Shown here piece after piece: positions 1 to 9,309 of a stretch of 64,000 bases of DNA. Position 1 is the first letter of the stretch. Each line of letters starts with the position of its first letter. The stretch comes from Thermococcus sp. SY098 (GTDB lineage: Archaea; Methanobacteriota_B; Thermococci; Thermococcales; Thermococcaceae): NCBI RefSeq assembly GCF_035621495.1, contig NZ_CP141821.1:1888760-1952759 (forward strand), given 5' to 3'. The position numbers were made by a program, and so were the translations under genes. The notes under the pieces were generated by a model. It worked only from the letters and a program-made list of their open reading frames with translations. It did no database searches and was not told where the DNA came from.

Positions 1-942
1 CTTATTGCAAAGCTTATTTTGTTAGCGGTAACATTTATAATAATCACAAGGGCCAAAGAGAAAACATTCCTTATAATGGCTGGTGGTTCAGCACTTTTCG
101 TAATCTTTGCTGTGATAACAGCAATAGCATTCAAGACAAAAATACCAGCTGAAAACTTTTACCTGGACCTTGTTAAGGGAATGATATTTGCAAGGCAACC
201 ACTTTCATTAGCTCTGTTAAGGGATGCTGCTATTAGGGCTTTATATGGTGTCGGTTTGGGCTTTGCGTTCTACTTAATGATTGGAAGCTTTATGGGGAGA
301 AACTTTAACTCTAAGGTAATTATTGGAACTGGCGTAGCTATCCAGGTATTTATTGGAATCATTGCAACGTTTACCGTGATATACTCAGTTGCTCCCGGAA
401 CTCCAGGGTTGCTTCTTACATATGCGACAGGTGGAGAAGAAGGCTCAATTAAATTTATGGAGGCTTTGCCTCATGTATTGGCTAATTATCAAATTTTGCT
501 ACTCATGATTGCGATGTCGCTCTTTTTTGCAGGTCTTACAAGCATTGTTCCAACAGCTGAAATTGGGCTTCAGATTACTCAAATGCTAACTGGCCTAAGC
601 AGAGAAAAGGCAGCAACATATTTTATCAGCTTTGTGGTTCTGCTTGGACTCATTGACTCATATCCTCCAGTTGCCGACATGATGCTTCAGGCAATAAATG
701 TTTTTATCTTCATTGGGGCAATATTTGAGATATATCCCATACTAACAAAACTGAAAGGGCAAAAAAGCCCAATAGAGCATGCAATAGCGACTGTGGGAGC
801 AGTAGTTTTTGCATTATTGGGCATATATGTCATGATTTCGGAGATCAAGATTGGAGGATACAGGGTGGTTTCAACAGTAATAGCCATTGTCCTTTTGATC
901 ATAGGAATTGCAATAAAGGAATTCGGAAAGGCTTCGAAATAA
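1..942 (+). CDS. Sodium-dependent transporter, NSS family (5' partial)
   Basis: The reading frame is open from the first base of the window, so the N-terminal part lies outside. The visible 313 residues hold about seven to eight hydrophobic helices. The stretch SLFFAGLTSIVPTAEIG followed by LTGLSREKA matches the core late in neurotransmitter:sodium symporters (LeuT fold: FFAGLTS then a loop ending LSRK.A). It probably imports an amino acid or related solute driven by sodium, in the cytoplasmic membrane. The family assignment rests on this motif and helix spacing; the substrate cannot be read. The gene converges on a decayed methyltransferase whose stop codon lies 19 bases beyond its own. Confidence 0.75.
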   Translation, partial: LIAKLILLAVTFIIITRAKEKTFLIMAGGSALFVIFAVITAIAFKTKIPAENFYLDLVKGMIFARQPLSLALLRDAAIRALYGVGLGFAFYLMIGSFMGRNFNSKVIIGTGVAIQVFIGIIATFTVIYSVAPGTPGLLLTYATGGEEGSIKFMEALPHVLANYQILLLMIAMSLFFAGLTSIVPTAEIGLQITQMLTGLSREKAATYFISFVVLLGLIDSYPPVADMMLQAINVFIFIGAIFEIYPILTKLKGQKSPIEHAIATVGAVVFALLGIYVMISEIKIGGYRVVSTVIAIVLLIIGIAIKEFGKASK

Positions 943-960
943 CTTTTCACTCTTTTGCTT

Positions 961-1210
961 TTATACACCCACCAGGGAATGCTCTTCCCCATATTTTTGG
1001 AGTTTTTCGTAAGCACTCTCCCAGTTTCTCCTACCATGTAAGCTAATGGCACTGTTGCTATAGCATGAGCACCGCAGCCTATCTCCAGAATGTTCATTCC
1101 CTCTTTAATTCTGGCGAACTGCAAAAGCCTAAAACGTTCGAGTATCTCAAGATGAAGCCAGTTATTTGGAAGGGGAGGCTCATTCCTCAATGGAATTTTG
1201 AAAGGATTTC
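961..1210 (-). pseudogene. Remnant of a class I SAM-dependent methyltransferase with internal deletion
   Basis: On the minus strand the first frame (TTG 1190) reads RNEPPLPNNWLHLEILERF and then LEIGCGAHAIATVPLAY, a glycine-rich SAM-binding loop, up to VGETGR near 1030. A second frame then takes over with WESAYEKLQKYGEEHSLVGV and a stop at 961-963, which resembles the extreme C terminus of archaeal methyltransferases. The middle of the protein, roughly 150 codons judging from usual family length, is missing. The bases at the joint (TGGGAGAGTG) can be read as either side, suggesting deletion between short repeats. The 5' end is also damaged: an upstream ATG (about 1210) is out of frame. Family assignment is from motif recognition only. 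Confidence 0.75.
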
Positions 1211-1355
1211 ATTTTTGAACTTTTCTTCAGAGTTCACAGCTGAACACCAATTGTATTGTAAAAACAGCTCTCTTTAAAGCTCTTTTGCAGAAAAAGATTT
1301 AAAAGTTGAAGTTGATATTCAGGGGGGACAAAAATTTGAAGATAAAATAAAGCCA
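1211..1355. other. Intergenic region without a recognised gene
   Basis: Together with the methyltransferase remnant this fills the 410-base gap between the transporter and gltX. Plus-strand ORFs of up to 70 codons here are antisense shadows of the remnant. I see no RNA gene, repeat or promoter that I can defend. Confidence 0.5.
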
Positions 1356-3071
1356 TCACTTGTGGGCAAATATTGCCTTAACGACTCCATTTTCAATGGC
1401 ATCAATTCTGACAAAGCCGAATCTCTCGAACTGCACTATGTCATCGACTTTAACATCTGCATCTTTCTCAAGCAGACCTTCCTTGACTATGAGCTCATCT
1501 CCCTCTGGAATTATAACTTCGCATTCTTTTCCTTCTGGAACCCAGTGAATCATATGCCATCTGTGTTCTCTCGCTTTCTCATATTCAATGCTGTCAAACT
1601 CTGCAACTATCTTCCCTTCGCTAACTTCAAGGAGCTTAACATTGAAGAGGTCTTTGAGCCTTATGTATTCACTCTTTTTAAGCAGCTCCAAATCATCTTT
1701 TGAAACATAAATTGGTTTTTCTGGCGTGAATTTTAGCTCTCTGTATCCTCTCTCTGGATGATCTGGATGGAGAGGAACTTTTGCGGTGAATTCTTTGTCA
1801 AAGCCTTTAATGTACATTGGAATTGGGTCGGCAACGAAGAAATAGCGGTTTGCTACTGGGTCAATCAGCTTCCTGTTTATCGCAGCCAAGTTGTCCCAGC
1901 TTATGGTTGTGTCACTCCTCTTGAGCCCGACGCTTATAATCAGTTCTCTAATTGCTTCTGGGAGAATTCCTCTTCTCCTTAAAGCTCTTATTGTTCCTAA
2001 TCTTGGATCATCCCAGCCTAAGTATTTGCCCTCCTGAATTCCTTTTCTCGTTTTTGATTTGCTTAGAATTACCCCCTCAATTGACAATCTGCCGTGATGA
2101 ACAGTCACTGGATACTCCCAGCCGAAATAGTTGTAAATATAGCGCTGCCTCGTCTCATTCTCGGCATGCTCCTGTCCCCTGAAGATGTGAGTTACGCCGA
2201 GATCATGGTCATCAATGGCTGATGCAAAGTTATAGAGTGGCCAAACTCTGTATTTATCTCCAGTTCTGGGATGATCTGGATTGTCAATTATTCTTAAAGC
2301 AGGCCAGTCCCTCACAGCTGGATTCGGATGGTTTAAATCGGTTTTTATTCTAACAACAGCTTCTCCTTCTTTGTAAGTACCATCAAGCATCTTCTCCCAT
2401 CTTTCAAGCTGAATTTCAACAGGCTCATCACGGTGCGGACATGGCTTCCCGGCATCACGAAGCTTTCTGAATTCTTCCGGCTTGCAGGTACACACATAGG
2501 CTTTTCCCATCTTTATAAGCTCCTCAGCATACTTGTAATAAATCTCAAGCCTATCGCTGGCATAATGAATCTCATCAATCTTGAAGCCAAGCCACTTTAA
2601 ATCCTCAATTATCCACTCATAAAAGATGAGCTCAGGTCTCTTCACCTTTGGATCAGTGTCGTCAAATCTCAGTATGAACTTTCCATCATACATTCTCGCA
2701 TACTCGTGGCTTAAAATAGCTGCACGAGCGTTTCCTAAGTGGAAAGCCCCATCAGGGTTTGGAGCAAACCTTGTAACTACTTTGCCCTTCTCAGCTTTGG
2801 GAAGAGGAGGTAATCCTTTCTTTTCTTCATGTTTCTCTTCTTTTTTCTCAAAGAACTCCGGATAAATCTCCCTGAGCTTTGCCTCTTGCTCCTCTATGCT
2901 CATCTTGTTGACTTCTTCAACTATCTTATTCACAAGAGGGACTATCTCCCTGGCTTTTGGTCTCAGCTCCGGATGACTGCCGAGAACTTTGCCTATGACT
3001 GCCTTGGGGTTAGCTTTTCCATCGTGCTGAATTGCATTGATGAGCGCGTACTTTAAAATCAACTCTTCCAT
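1356..3071 (-). CDS. gltX: Glutamyl-tRNA synthetase, archaeal type
   Basis: Cytoplasmic class I aminoacyl-tRNA synthetase that charges tRNA-Glu and, in archaea lacking GlnRS, also tRNA-Gln for later amidation. An N-terminal helical extension of about 95 residues precedes the catalytic core RFAPNPDGAFHLGNARAAIL, where HLGN (residues 111-114) is the archaeal/eukaryal form of HIGH. The KMSKS-like loop is ILSKSKTRKG. The C-terminal half is the beta-barrel anticodon-binding region of the GlnRS-like class. The 571-residue length is normal. ATG at 3071 is preceded by GAGAGGTGATAGC, a good ribosome-binding site. Upstream lies a single-gene promoter (GATTTATAAC on the minus strand). Confidence 0.97.
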   Translation of the reverse strand: MEELILKYALINAIQHDGKANPKAVIGKVLGSHPELRPKAREIVPLVNKIVEEVNKMSIEEQEAKLREIYPEFFEKKEEKHEEKKGLPPLPKAEKGKVVTRFAPNPDGAFHLGNARAAILSHEYARMYDGKFILRFDDTDPKVKRPELIFYEWIIEDLKWLGFKIDEIHYASDRLEIYYKYAEELIKMGKAYVCTCKPEEFRKLRDAGKPCPHRDEPVEIQLERWEKMLDGTYKEGEAVVRIKTDLNHPNPAVRDWPALRIIDNPDHPRTGDKYRVWPLYNFASAIDDHDLGVTHIFRGQEHAENETRQRYIYNYFGWEYPVTVHHGRLSIEGVILSKSKTRKGIQEGKYLGWDDPRLGTIRALRRRGILPEAIRELIISVGLKRSDTTISWDNLAAINRKLIDPVANRYFFVADPIPMYIKGFDKEFTAKVPLHPDHPERGYRELKFTPEKPIYVSKDDLELLKKSEYIRLKDLFNVKLLEVSEGKIVAEFDSIEYEKAREHRWHMIHWVPEGKECEVIIPEGDELIVKEGLLEKDADVKVDDIVQFERFGFVRIDAIENGVVKAIFAHK

Positions 3072-3153
3072 GCTATCACCTCTAAGAGAGTGAGCGTTGG
3101 GGGAGTTATAAATCTTCTGAAATCGTGCATGATAAAAATAGTGGAAGGTAGGA

Positions 3154-4014
3154 TCATTTTCTGTGGTTATAGGAGAGTCTCAAAAATGCCAATGGAACGA
3201 GGAATACCATCGTAAATGTTGATATGGCAAATGTTGGTAATCCAGGAGATCCAGATTTCCAGAGAACATAGCCAGCACCACTGACAAATAGACCAATAGC
3301 TGTCATTATTATTCTCTTTTTGAAGGGAATCTTTGATGTATCTGGTAAGTTAAATTGTTTAAATGATGAATACCCAACAACTGCGCCAATCAGGGAGCCC
3401 TCAACTATTGAAAATGTTTCGTTGGCATATCCAATGCTTCTTGATATCACTGGAAGCAGAAGGCTTAGGATAATCCCTAATAAAGCAACTTTTGGTGTGT
3501 ATTTGACTTTATTCTTTAGGTATACCCCCAGAGAAATAACTGCAACTCCCAGTACAATTCCCCCAAATATGTCCCTCCAATAGTGGACTCCCAGAACTAT
3601 CCTTGAAAGCGAAATCAAGGCTATCATAGTCATGCAGAAAACTCTAAATCCAATTCCTTCCTTTGTGTAGGCAAAGTAACCAAAGACCATGCTTGAGCCT
3701 TGAGCATGTCCGCTTGGGAATCCATATCCTTCAGCTTCGACTATCCTAAGATTTTCTGGAGGTCTTGGCAGCTTGAAGAAGTTTTTAAGGAACAAATTGA
3801 GCCACATGCCAAGGATGAAGGGAATAAAGAGTGTTATTCCATATGATGAACTGTAGCCGAGATATATCACTGGGATTAAAACCATGTAAAATTTCTCGTA
3901 TCCAAGGAATGTTATAGCTTTCCAAAATGCATAAACTTGGAAATGGGTAGCTAAAATAGAAGAGAGCATAAGAAAAATTGAAACTATAAGTAAGGCATTG
4001 TCGAGTTTCCTCAT
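3154..4014 (-). CDS. PAP2-family membrane phosphatase
   Basis: Integral membrane phosphatase of the type 2 phosphatidic acid phosphatase superfamily, which hydrolyses lipid or polyprenyl (pyro)phosphates at the membrane surface. All three signature blocks are present: K77 to RP84-85 (KX6RP), PSGH at 100-103, and SR137...H144...D148. About eight hydrophobic helices surround them. The last 100 residues add extra helices beyond the minimal domain. It starts 11 bases after the upstream hydrolase gene and is probably cotranscribed with it. The substrate (for example undecaprenyl- or archaeal polyprenyl pyrophosphate) cannot be inferred from sequence. Confidence 0.88.
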   Translation of the reverse strand: MRKLDNALLIVSIFLMLSSILATHFQVYAFWKAITFLGYEKFYMVLIPVIYLGYSSSYGITLFIPFILGMWLNLFLKNFFKLPRPPENLRIVEAEGYGFPSGHAQGSSMVFGYFAYTKEGIGFRVFCMTMIALISLSRIVLGVHYWRDIFGGIVLGVAVISLGVYLKNKVKYTPKVALLGIILSLLLPVISRSIGYANETFSIVEGSLIGAVVGYSSFKQFNLPDTSKIPFKKRIIMTAIGLFVSGAGYVLWKSGSPGLPTFAISTFTMVFLVPLAFLRLSYNHRK

Positions 4015-4025
4015 GTCTGTACACC

Positions 4026-4889
4026 TTAGAGGTGTCTCTCGAAAAACTCCAGAATTCTCTTCTTGTATTCATCCTTTGCTATGAGTATTGTCCTGACATG
4101 AGGAGCCTCTGTAACCCAAAGCTCAACGTTTGGATTGATTTTCTTGTTCCTTTCGTAGAACTCCTGAATTTCTTCAACTCTAACGAGCGGGTCTTTCTTT
4201 CCGGCTATTAGTAACAGAGGCTTCTTTACTTTCTCTGCATATTCTAATGGATGAACAACTTTTCCCCCACTTATCATTAGTGTAAATGGCTTTACAAAAA
4301 TATACAGCCACTCTGGGAGCTTTGCAAAATACTTTAAACCACGTGCTCCGGTTTTATCAAGGTGCATTGGTGGAGAATCAGCAACTCCACAGCAAACTCT
4401 TTCGTCTTCAGCTAAAGCCCTTATAGTGACCATTGCACCCATTGAAAAACCTATAAGTCCGATCTTCTTGGCTTTCTCTGGGTGATTCTCCTTAAGCCAG
4501 TCAATTGCTGACACTAAGTCAATCAGCTCTTTGTCTCCAACTGTCGTGTACTTCCCTTCGCTCTTCCCATGTGCCCTGAAATCAAAGGCAAGGACATTGT
4601 ATCCGGCTTTCAGCAGAATTTCCATTGTCGGCTTTATGTAGAGGTCGTTCCACTTACTTGAGGTGTAGCCGTGGAGGGGAATTACAGTTTTTTCATTCCC
4701 TTGGTCAATCCACCATGCGTGAAGCTTTAAGCCGTCTTTTGTTTGTATCGTTACTTCCTCGTAGTCGTAGCCCAAATCCTTTGGCGTCCATCCTTTAATC
4801 TCTCTCGGCGGCTTAACCATTTTGTATGCTACAAAGACTACGAAGAGGAAAAAGAGAGCTAAAAGGAGGATTAAAATTTTTATAATCAT
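4026..4889 (-). CDS. Membrane-anchored alpha/beta hydrolase
   Basis: Serine hydrolase of the alpha/beta fold. Residues 2-23 form one hydrophobic N-terminal anchor. The oxyanion HG (73-74) lies in PLHGYTSS, the nucleophile is Ser149 in GFSMGA, the acid is in AGKKDPLVRVEE (about 234) and the base His is in EAPHVRTI (about 265). The closest family look is the peptidase S15/lysophospholipase-like hydrolases (YqkD/BEM46 type). Four bases overlap the upstream MFS gene, and the PAP2 phosphatase follows at 11 bases, so the three form one leftward operon. The substrate is unknown. Confidence 0.85.
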   Translation of the reverse strand: MIIKILILLLALFFLFVVFVAYKMVKPPREIKGWTPKDLGYDYEEVTIQTKDGLKLHAWWIDQGNEKTVIPLHGYTSSKWNDLYIKPTMEILLKAGYNVLAFDFRAHGKSEGKYTTVGDKELIDLVSAIDWLKENHPEKAKKIGLIGFSMGAMVTIRALAEDERVCCGVADSPPMHLDKTGARGLKYFAKLPEWLYIFVKPFTLMISGGKVVHPLEYAEKVKKPLLLIAGKKDPLVRVEEIQEFYERNKKINPNVELWVTEAPHVRTILIAKDEYKKRILEFFERHL

Positions 4890-6190
4890 TGCTTCTCACC
4901 CGGTTCAAGGTTTTTCATGCGCCATATCATGGGCATTGCCAACAACACAAGCAATGCACCGATTGGGAATAAAATGCGGTAATTTTCACCGGCTAAGTCA
5001 ACTATTGCACCGCCAATTGTTCCTGCCAAAAGCACTGGTAGTGAGCGAGTAGCTTCAAAGAATCCATAGTATCTGCCTGTGAATGCTTCTCTTTCATAGT
5101 GGGTTAGTAAATCACCAATGACCGGATAGGATGCCGCCATTAGTATTCCCCATCCTATTCCAGCCAATCCGAGGGCTATCACTATCTCTGTCTGCGTGCT
5201 TATGAACCATCCCCAGAGCTGTGGCAGGGCAAAGATTATGCCTCCAAGGATTATGCTGAGTCTCCTTCCAAGCTTGTCGTAGATTATTCCTCCGGGTAGA
5301 GCTCCAAGCAAGACTGTGATGTTAAAGAGTGCCATTAGGTATAAGCCGAGGGATGTTACTGCTTTAACGTTCTCTTCAGTGGCTGAGCCATGGAGGATAA
5401 ATGCTAAGATTCCATATAGGAAGATCGCTATGAACTCAAAGCTCATCCACCAAAGGGTCTGGGCTGCATAAAACTTTAAGAAGTCCCTGTTTTCAACTAT
5501 GCTCTTTAAGTACCCGATGAGACTTTCATCCTTCTCGATTTCTGGGGCTTTCGGCTCTTTAACTATGAAATAAACGAACAATGCTGCACCAATGAGAAAG
5601 ACAGCAGTTATTATGAAGGGTATCTTAAGGTAAGGAGTTTGGGCCAAGGCTTTTATGCCCTCAGCTTCTCCTGTTTCAGCAACAGCTTTAGCTATTAGAA
5701 ATCCGGCTAACCCAAAGAGGAAAAGGTTGCCCGCCCATTCCAAAAGTGTAATTACACCGCTCGCTTTTCCCCTCTCACCACTTTCTATTGTGTCTGGCAT
5801 TAATGCCCTAAACTGTGCGGTGTAGAGATGCATTGAGAAGTAGAAGAACGCTAAGGTTAGTGCAAAACCTGCCAGTGGGGCTCCAAGTGCATAAGCAGTG
5901 TAAATCATCAGAGCTGCTATTCCTGCCAGCAATCCTCCAATCATTATGAAAGGTCTTCTCCTTCCGTGTTTTGATTTTAATGTATCGCTGTAATACCCCA
6001 AAAGTGGTGGGATTAACAACCCTATGATCCCTTCAAGGGCTAAGATAGTACCCTTGACAAATGCAGACTGGGTATAGCTGGAAAGCAATGGGAATGAAAG
6101 TCCTTTATTTAATGCCCACCCTACACTTCTACTAAACCCAAGAAGTGCTAATCCCAAGACTACCCCCCAGCTAAACTTCTTGCGTTCCAT
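4886..6190 (-). CDS. MFS transporter, GPH/SLC45-like
   Basis: Twelve-helix major facilitator. The loop between helices 2 and 3 reads KSKHGRRRPFIMIGG, matching the GRRRP form found in glycoside-pentoside-hexuronide and SLC45-type sugar carriers. A second, weaker copy, YDKLGRRLSIILGG, follows helix 8, as expected from the internal duplication. The 434-residue length is normal. It overlaps the downstream hydrolase by four bases, indicating translational coupling. The next gene upstream encodes a related carrier, so the two may have arisen by duplication or act on related solutes. A sugar or glycoside is the likely but unproven substrate. Confidence 0.8.
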   Translation of the reverse strand: MERKKFSWGVVLGLALLGFSRSVGWALNKGLSFPLLSSYTQSAFVKGTILALEGIIGLLIPPLLGYYSDTLKSKHGRRRPFIMIGGLLAGIAALMIYTAYALGAPLAGFALTLAFFYFSMHLYTAQFRALMPDTIESGERGKASGVITLLEWAGNLFLFGLAGFLIAKAVAETGEAEGIKALAQTPYLKIPFIITAVFLIGAALFVYFIVKEPKAPEIEKDESLIGYLKSIVENRDFLKFYAAQTLWWMSFEFIAIFLYGILAFILHGSATEENVKAVTSLGLYLMALFNITVLLGALPGGIIYDKLGRRLSIILGGIIFALPQLWGWFISTQTEIVIALGLAGIGWGILMAASYPVIGDLLTHYEREAFTGRYYGFFEATRSLPVLLAGTIGGAIVDLAGENYRILFPIGALLVLLAMPMIWRMKNLEPGEKQ

Positions 6191-6282
6191 CTCAGCACCC
6201 CCTTATTGCTAAATAGGGATTAACGCTTGGAAAGTTTTATGCTTTATGGTAAACGAAGAACAAGAAAAAAGCAAAAAGAAAG

Positions 6283-7611
6283 TTAATCCATGTCAGGAAT
6301 TAGCTCGTATATGTCCTGCGGTTTTTGTCCTACAATGTCTCCTCTCCTAACAAACTGCACTGCAATCAGTGCTAAGATAAAGAATATTGTGGCAAAGATT
6401 AGCAGCGACTGATATCCAAAGTGATCTATTGCTATTCCAGAGAGGGGAGGTGCAAATATGTTCGCTGCCATTGAGAAGAAGTAGTAGAGACCAGTGTATC
6501 CCCCAACTTTTTCTTCTGTTGTCATGTCAACGACCATTGGGAGTGAGTTTACATTCACCATTCCCCATCCAAAGCCTCCGAGAAGGAATAGCCCAGCAAA
6601 CGCCTTTACTACAAAGTTTACTTCAATTTTTCCGCTTGCGGCTTGGGTTCCAAGATATAAAGCAATAAGCATTACAGCTATTATCACAAATAGTCCGAGT
6701 GTTATTGTCTTCTTTCTTCCGATTCTTCCTCCTATAAATCCTGCAGGGATTGAGAACACCATAAATCCTAAGGCAAAGAGCCCAAGCAAGAATGCCCCAG
6801 TGCTCTCCTTTATTCCGAGCTCAAACTTGGCATAGCTTGTGAAGAATGTTTCGAGGGAATTGAATGCTATGAACCACAAGAATATTGCCAGCAAGATGAA
6901 TAAAAGGCTCTTTTCTTGGCTTGCAAAGACATCTTTGAGGTTCTCCTTCAGCTCCCCAAAGCTCTCGTGGCTTGTTTTCTTGAGCAGCTCCCATAAGTTG
7001 ACCTTTTCCTTTGAGGGCTTTCTGTATTCCTCTGGCTCTTTTATAAAAATAACAACCAGCAAGTTGGCAGTCAGCATCATTGCGGCTCCAACATAGAAGG
7101 GCAGGGCATAGTTAATATCATAGAGAGCTTTTCCTCCGAAGTAAGCGAAGAGTGCTCCTAATCCGCCCATGAAGTTTATTATTCCGTTTGCTTGGCTTCT
7201 AAATCTTGAAGGAGTTATATCCGGCATCAGGGCAATTACTGGAGACCTAAAGACTGCCATGAAGAAGTTCATCAAGATTATCGTTCCCATCATCAAAGCC
7301 AAGTTCTTATGCGCCCTTGCAACTGGTATCAGAGCAAAGAATATTGCTGCGGATGGTGCACCGATTAAGATATATGGCATTCTTCTTCCCAATCTTGTCC
7401 TTGTTTTATCACTTAGTGCTCCAAGGTATGGGAGCATAACTATTGCAAAGACATTGTCTATAACCATTACAATTCCAATTATAAACGAGCTGAGTGCAAA
7501 ATCCTTTAGAAAAATTGGCACGTATGCGTTATATAACGCCCAGATGATGCTTATCCCAAAAAATCCAAATCCCAGAATGAATATCCTCTTATAGCTGAAC
7601 TTCTCGTTCAT
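6283..7611 (-). CDS. MFS transporter, GPH/SLC45-like (second copy)
   Basis: Twelve-helix major facilitator of 442 residues with SDKTRTRLGRRMPYILIG after helix 2 and GGRIGRKKTITLG after helix 8. It is a distant relative of the gene just downstream. A 92-base gap with GGATTAACGC-type AT-rich sequence separates them, so each may have its own promoter. The start ATG at 7611 lies 85 bases from the divergent GDPD gene; the shared region carries TTTTTAAG for the plus strand. The charged C-terminal tail ends DIYELIPDMD. A sugar-type substrate is inferred only from family. Confidence 0.8.
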   Translation of the reverse strand: MNEKFSYKRIFILGFGFFGISIIWALYNAYVPIFLKDFALSSFIIGIVMVIDNVFAIVMLPYLGALSDKTRTRLGRRMPYILIGAPSAAIFFALIPVARAHKNLALMMGTIILMNFFMAVFRSPVIALMPDITPSRFRSQANGIINFMGGLGALFAYFGGKALYDINYALPFYVGAAMMLTANLLVVIFIKEPEEYRKPSKEKVNLWELLKKTSHESFGELKENLKDVFASQEKSLLFILLAIFLWFIAFNSLETFFTSYAKFELGIKESTGAFLLGLFALGFMVFSIPAGFIGGRIGRKKTITLGLFVIIAVMLIALYLGTQAASGKIEVNFVVKAFAGLFLLGGFGWGMVNVNSLPMVVDMTTEEKVGGYTGLYYFFSMAANIFAPPLSGIAIDHFGYQSLLIFATIFFILALIAVQFVRRGDIVGQKPQDIYELIPDMD

Positions 7612-7696
7612 TATTGTACACCTCCTGCATTTGATGCATATTTTTGTCTAAGTGACAAGACATTTTTAAGTTTTGAGCATGTGTATTGGAACAGTG

Positions 7697-8422
7697 ATGA
7701 GCATGCCTCAAACAATAGTCCTTGGACACAGCGGGTTTAGGAGGGTGTATCCGGAAAACACCATAATAGCCTTTGAAAAGGCAATTAAAGCTGGAGCGGA
7801 TGGAATTGAGTTCGATGTTTGGCTCACAAAAGATGGAAAGCTGGTTACGCTTCATGACGGCAAATTTAGGACAAATGGTGAAGTGCACTATATTAAAGAA
7901 TTGAACCTAAAGAGCCTTAGAAAATCTCATCCCCATGGCAAATTTATCCCCACCGTCGATGAGCTTTTTGAAAGGTTTCCCAACTCGATTTTCAATATTG
8001 ACGTGAAGGATAAAGAAGCTGTAAAGCCTCTTTTAAAACTTGTTGAGGAGTTTGATAGTTTTGATAGGGTTATATTCTCATCTCCAAACCCTGAGACGCT
8101 CAGACTTATAAGGAAACATTCCAAAGAAGCTAAGCTTGGATTTTCTATAATCACGGAAACTGGAGTAGTCAAGGTAGCATTGCTTAAAAGAAACTTGAAG
8201 TTATATTCTCTTCACGTGCCGTTAGATGGCATCAGCTATGTCGGATTTCCTATGTTCGCTGCCCTCTTAAAGTGGGTGAGAGGATTGGGAATTAAGGTCT
8301 TTATGTGGAACTATGAAATGGATGAGCTCTTCTGGTTGCCCAGATTAAAGGGATTATATGACGGGATTATTGCAGATAATGCCGTAAAAGTGCTTAATCT
8401 TATAGAATTGGGCGTTATTTAG
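7697..8422 (+). CDS. Glycerophosphodiester phosphodiesterase-like protein with variant HSG motif
   Basis: GDPD-family TIM barrel, expected to cleave glycerophosphodiesters to glycerol 3-phosphate and an alcohol. The acidic motif [11 protein letters not shown] and the HD of TLHDGKF are present, but the first catalytic motif, normally HRG, reads HSG at residues 11-13, and the RT after HD is spaced differently. Activity is therefore uncertain. I prefer ATG 7697 (or 7703) to the TTG at 7673, because the TATA-like TTTTTAAG at 7664-7671 would place transcription start near 7695. A close paralogue follows 42 bases downstream with the motif intact. Confidence 0.82.
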   Translation: MSMPQTIVLGHSGFRRVYPENTIIAFEKAIKAGADGIEFDVWLTKDGKLVTLHDGKFRTNGEVHYIKELNLKSLRKSHPHGKFIPTVDELFERFPNSIFNIDVKDKEAVKPLLKLVEEFDSFDRVIFSSPNPETLRLIRKHSKEAKLGFSIITETGVVKVALLKRNLKLYSLHVPLDGISYVGFPMFAALLKWVRGLGIKVFMWNYEMDELFWLPRLKGLYDGIIADNAVKVLNLIELGVI

Positions 8423-8464
8423 GCAAAAGGTTTTTAAACTGCTGAAGGTGCTTCTTTTGAGGCG

Positions 8465-9226
8465 ATGAGTATGCCAAGCTGGGAAGAAAACAGAGTTTTG
8501 GTCCTTGGGCATAGAGGTTTCATGTCGAAATATCCCGAAAACAGCATTTTGGCATTTGTTGAGGCAATTAGTGCAGGTGCAGATGGCATTGAGCTTGATG
8601 TCTGGCTGACCAAAGATGGGAAAGCGATAATAATGCACGATGAAACCTTAGAGAGAACTGCAAAGATAAAGAAAAGGACCAAAGACGTCACCCTTGAAGA
8701 AATAAAAACAGCTGATTTAGGAATGGGACAGAGGGTTCCAACCCTTGAGGAAGTTTTTCAGGTCATTCCGGAGGATTCCCTCATTAACATTGAAATAAAG
8801 GATGTGGATGCTGCAGAAGAGAGTATTAAAATCGTTAAAAAATTTGATGCCTGCGATAGAGTTATGATTTCTTCATTCAACATCGATGCCCTCAGGAAAG
8901 TTAGAGAATACAGTAAAGATGTTAGGCTTGGTCTTTTAATTGATAATGAGCAGATAGTCCCACAGATTCCCAAGCTGAAGGAAGAGCTTAATTTATGGTC
9001 GGTAAATGCACCTATGGAAGGAATCCCGATCATTGGATTCGAGAAGTTCAAGCAAGCCTTAGCTTGGGCTAAGGGCTTGGGATTAAAGGTTGTTCTCTGG
9101 ACTGAGAATGATGAGCTGTTCTACGTAGATAACAACTTAAAGCGCTTAGTGGGTCTTTTTGATGTCGTCATTGTCAACGATGTTGTGAGAATGATTGACT
9201 ATTTGAAGAGTTTGGGTTTGAGATGA
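8465..9226 (+). CDS. Glycerophosphodiester phosphodiesterase
   Basis: Cytoplasmic GDPD-family enzyme of 253 residues that hydrolyses glycerophosphodiesters to glycerol 3-phosphate plus alcohol, with a divalent metal. Catalytic elements are complete: HRGF near residue 14, [11 protein letters not shown], and MHDETLERT. The gene has its own promoter (GTTTTTAAAC at about 8430-8439) and begins ATGAGTATGCCA; the first (8465) or second ATG (8471) may be used. It is paralogous to the preceding HSG variant over the whole length. Glycerol kinase and glycerol 3-phosphate oxidation genes a few kilobases downstream give a sensible destination for the product. Confidence 0.92.
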   Translation: MSMPSWEENRVLVLGHRGFMSKYPENSILAFVEAISAGADGIELDVWLTKDGKAIIMHDETLERTAKIKKRTKDVTLEEIKTADLGMGQRVPTLEEVFQVIPEDSLINIEIKDVDAAEESIKIVKKFDACDRVMISSFNIDALRKVREYSKDVRLGLLIDNEQIVPQIPKLKEELNLWSVNAPMEGIPIIGFEKFKQALAWAKGLGLKVVLWTENDELFYVDNNLKRLVGLFDVVIVNDVVRMIDYLKSLGLR

Positions 9227-9309
9227 CTTTTCTTTTGTTTCTTCATGCTTGAGTGAGCGAAGGAATTGCATATTGTAGAAGTGTGCTCCTATTCTTAGAT
9301 GGTGGGAAG

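Noticed and set aside
687-1190. 167-codon minus-strand ORF as an intact methyltransferase
   Set aside because: Only its first 55 residues match the family; the rest is out of frame with the real C terminus and antisense to the transporter gene.
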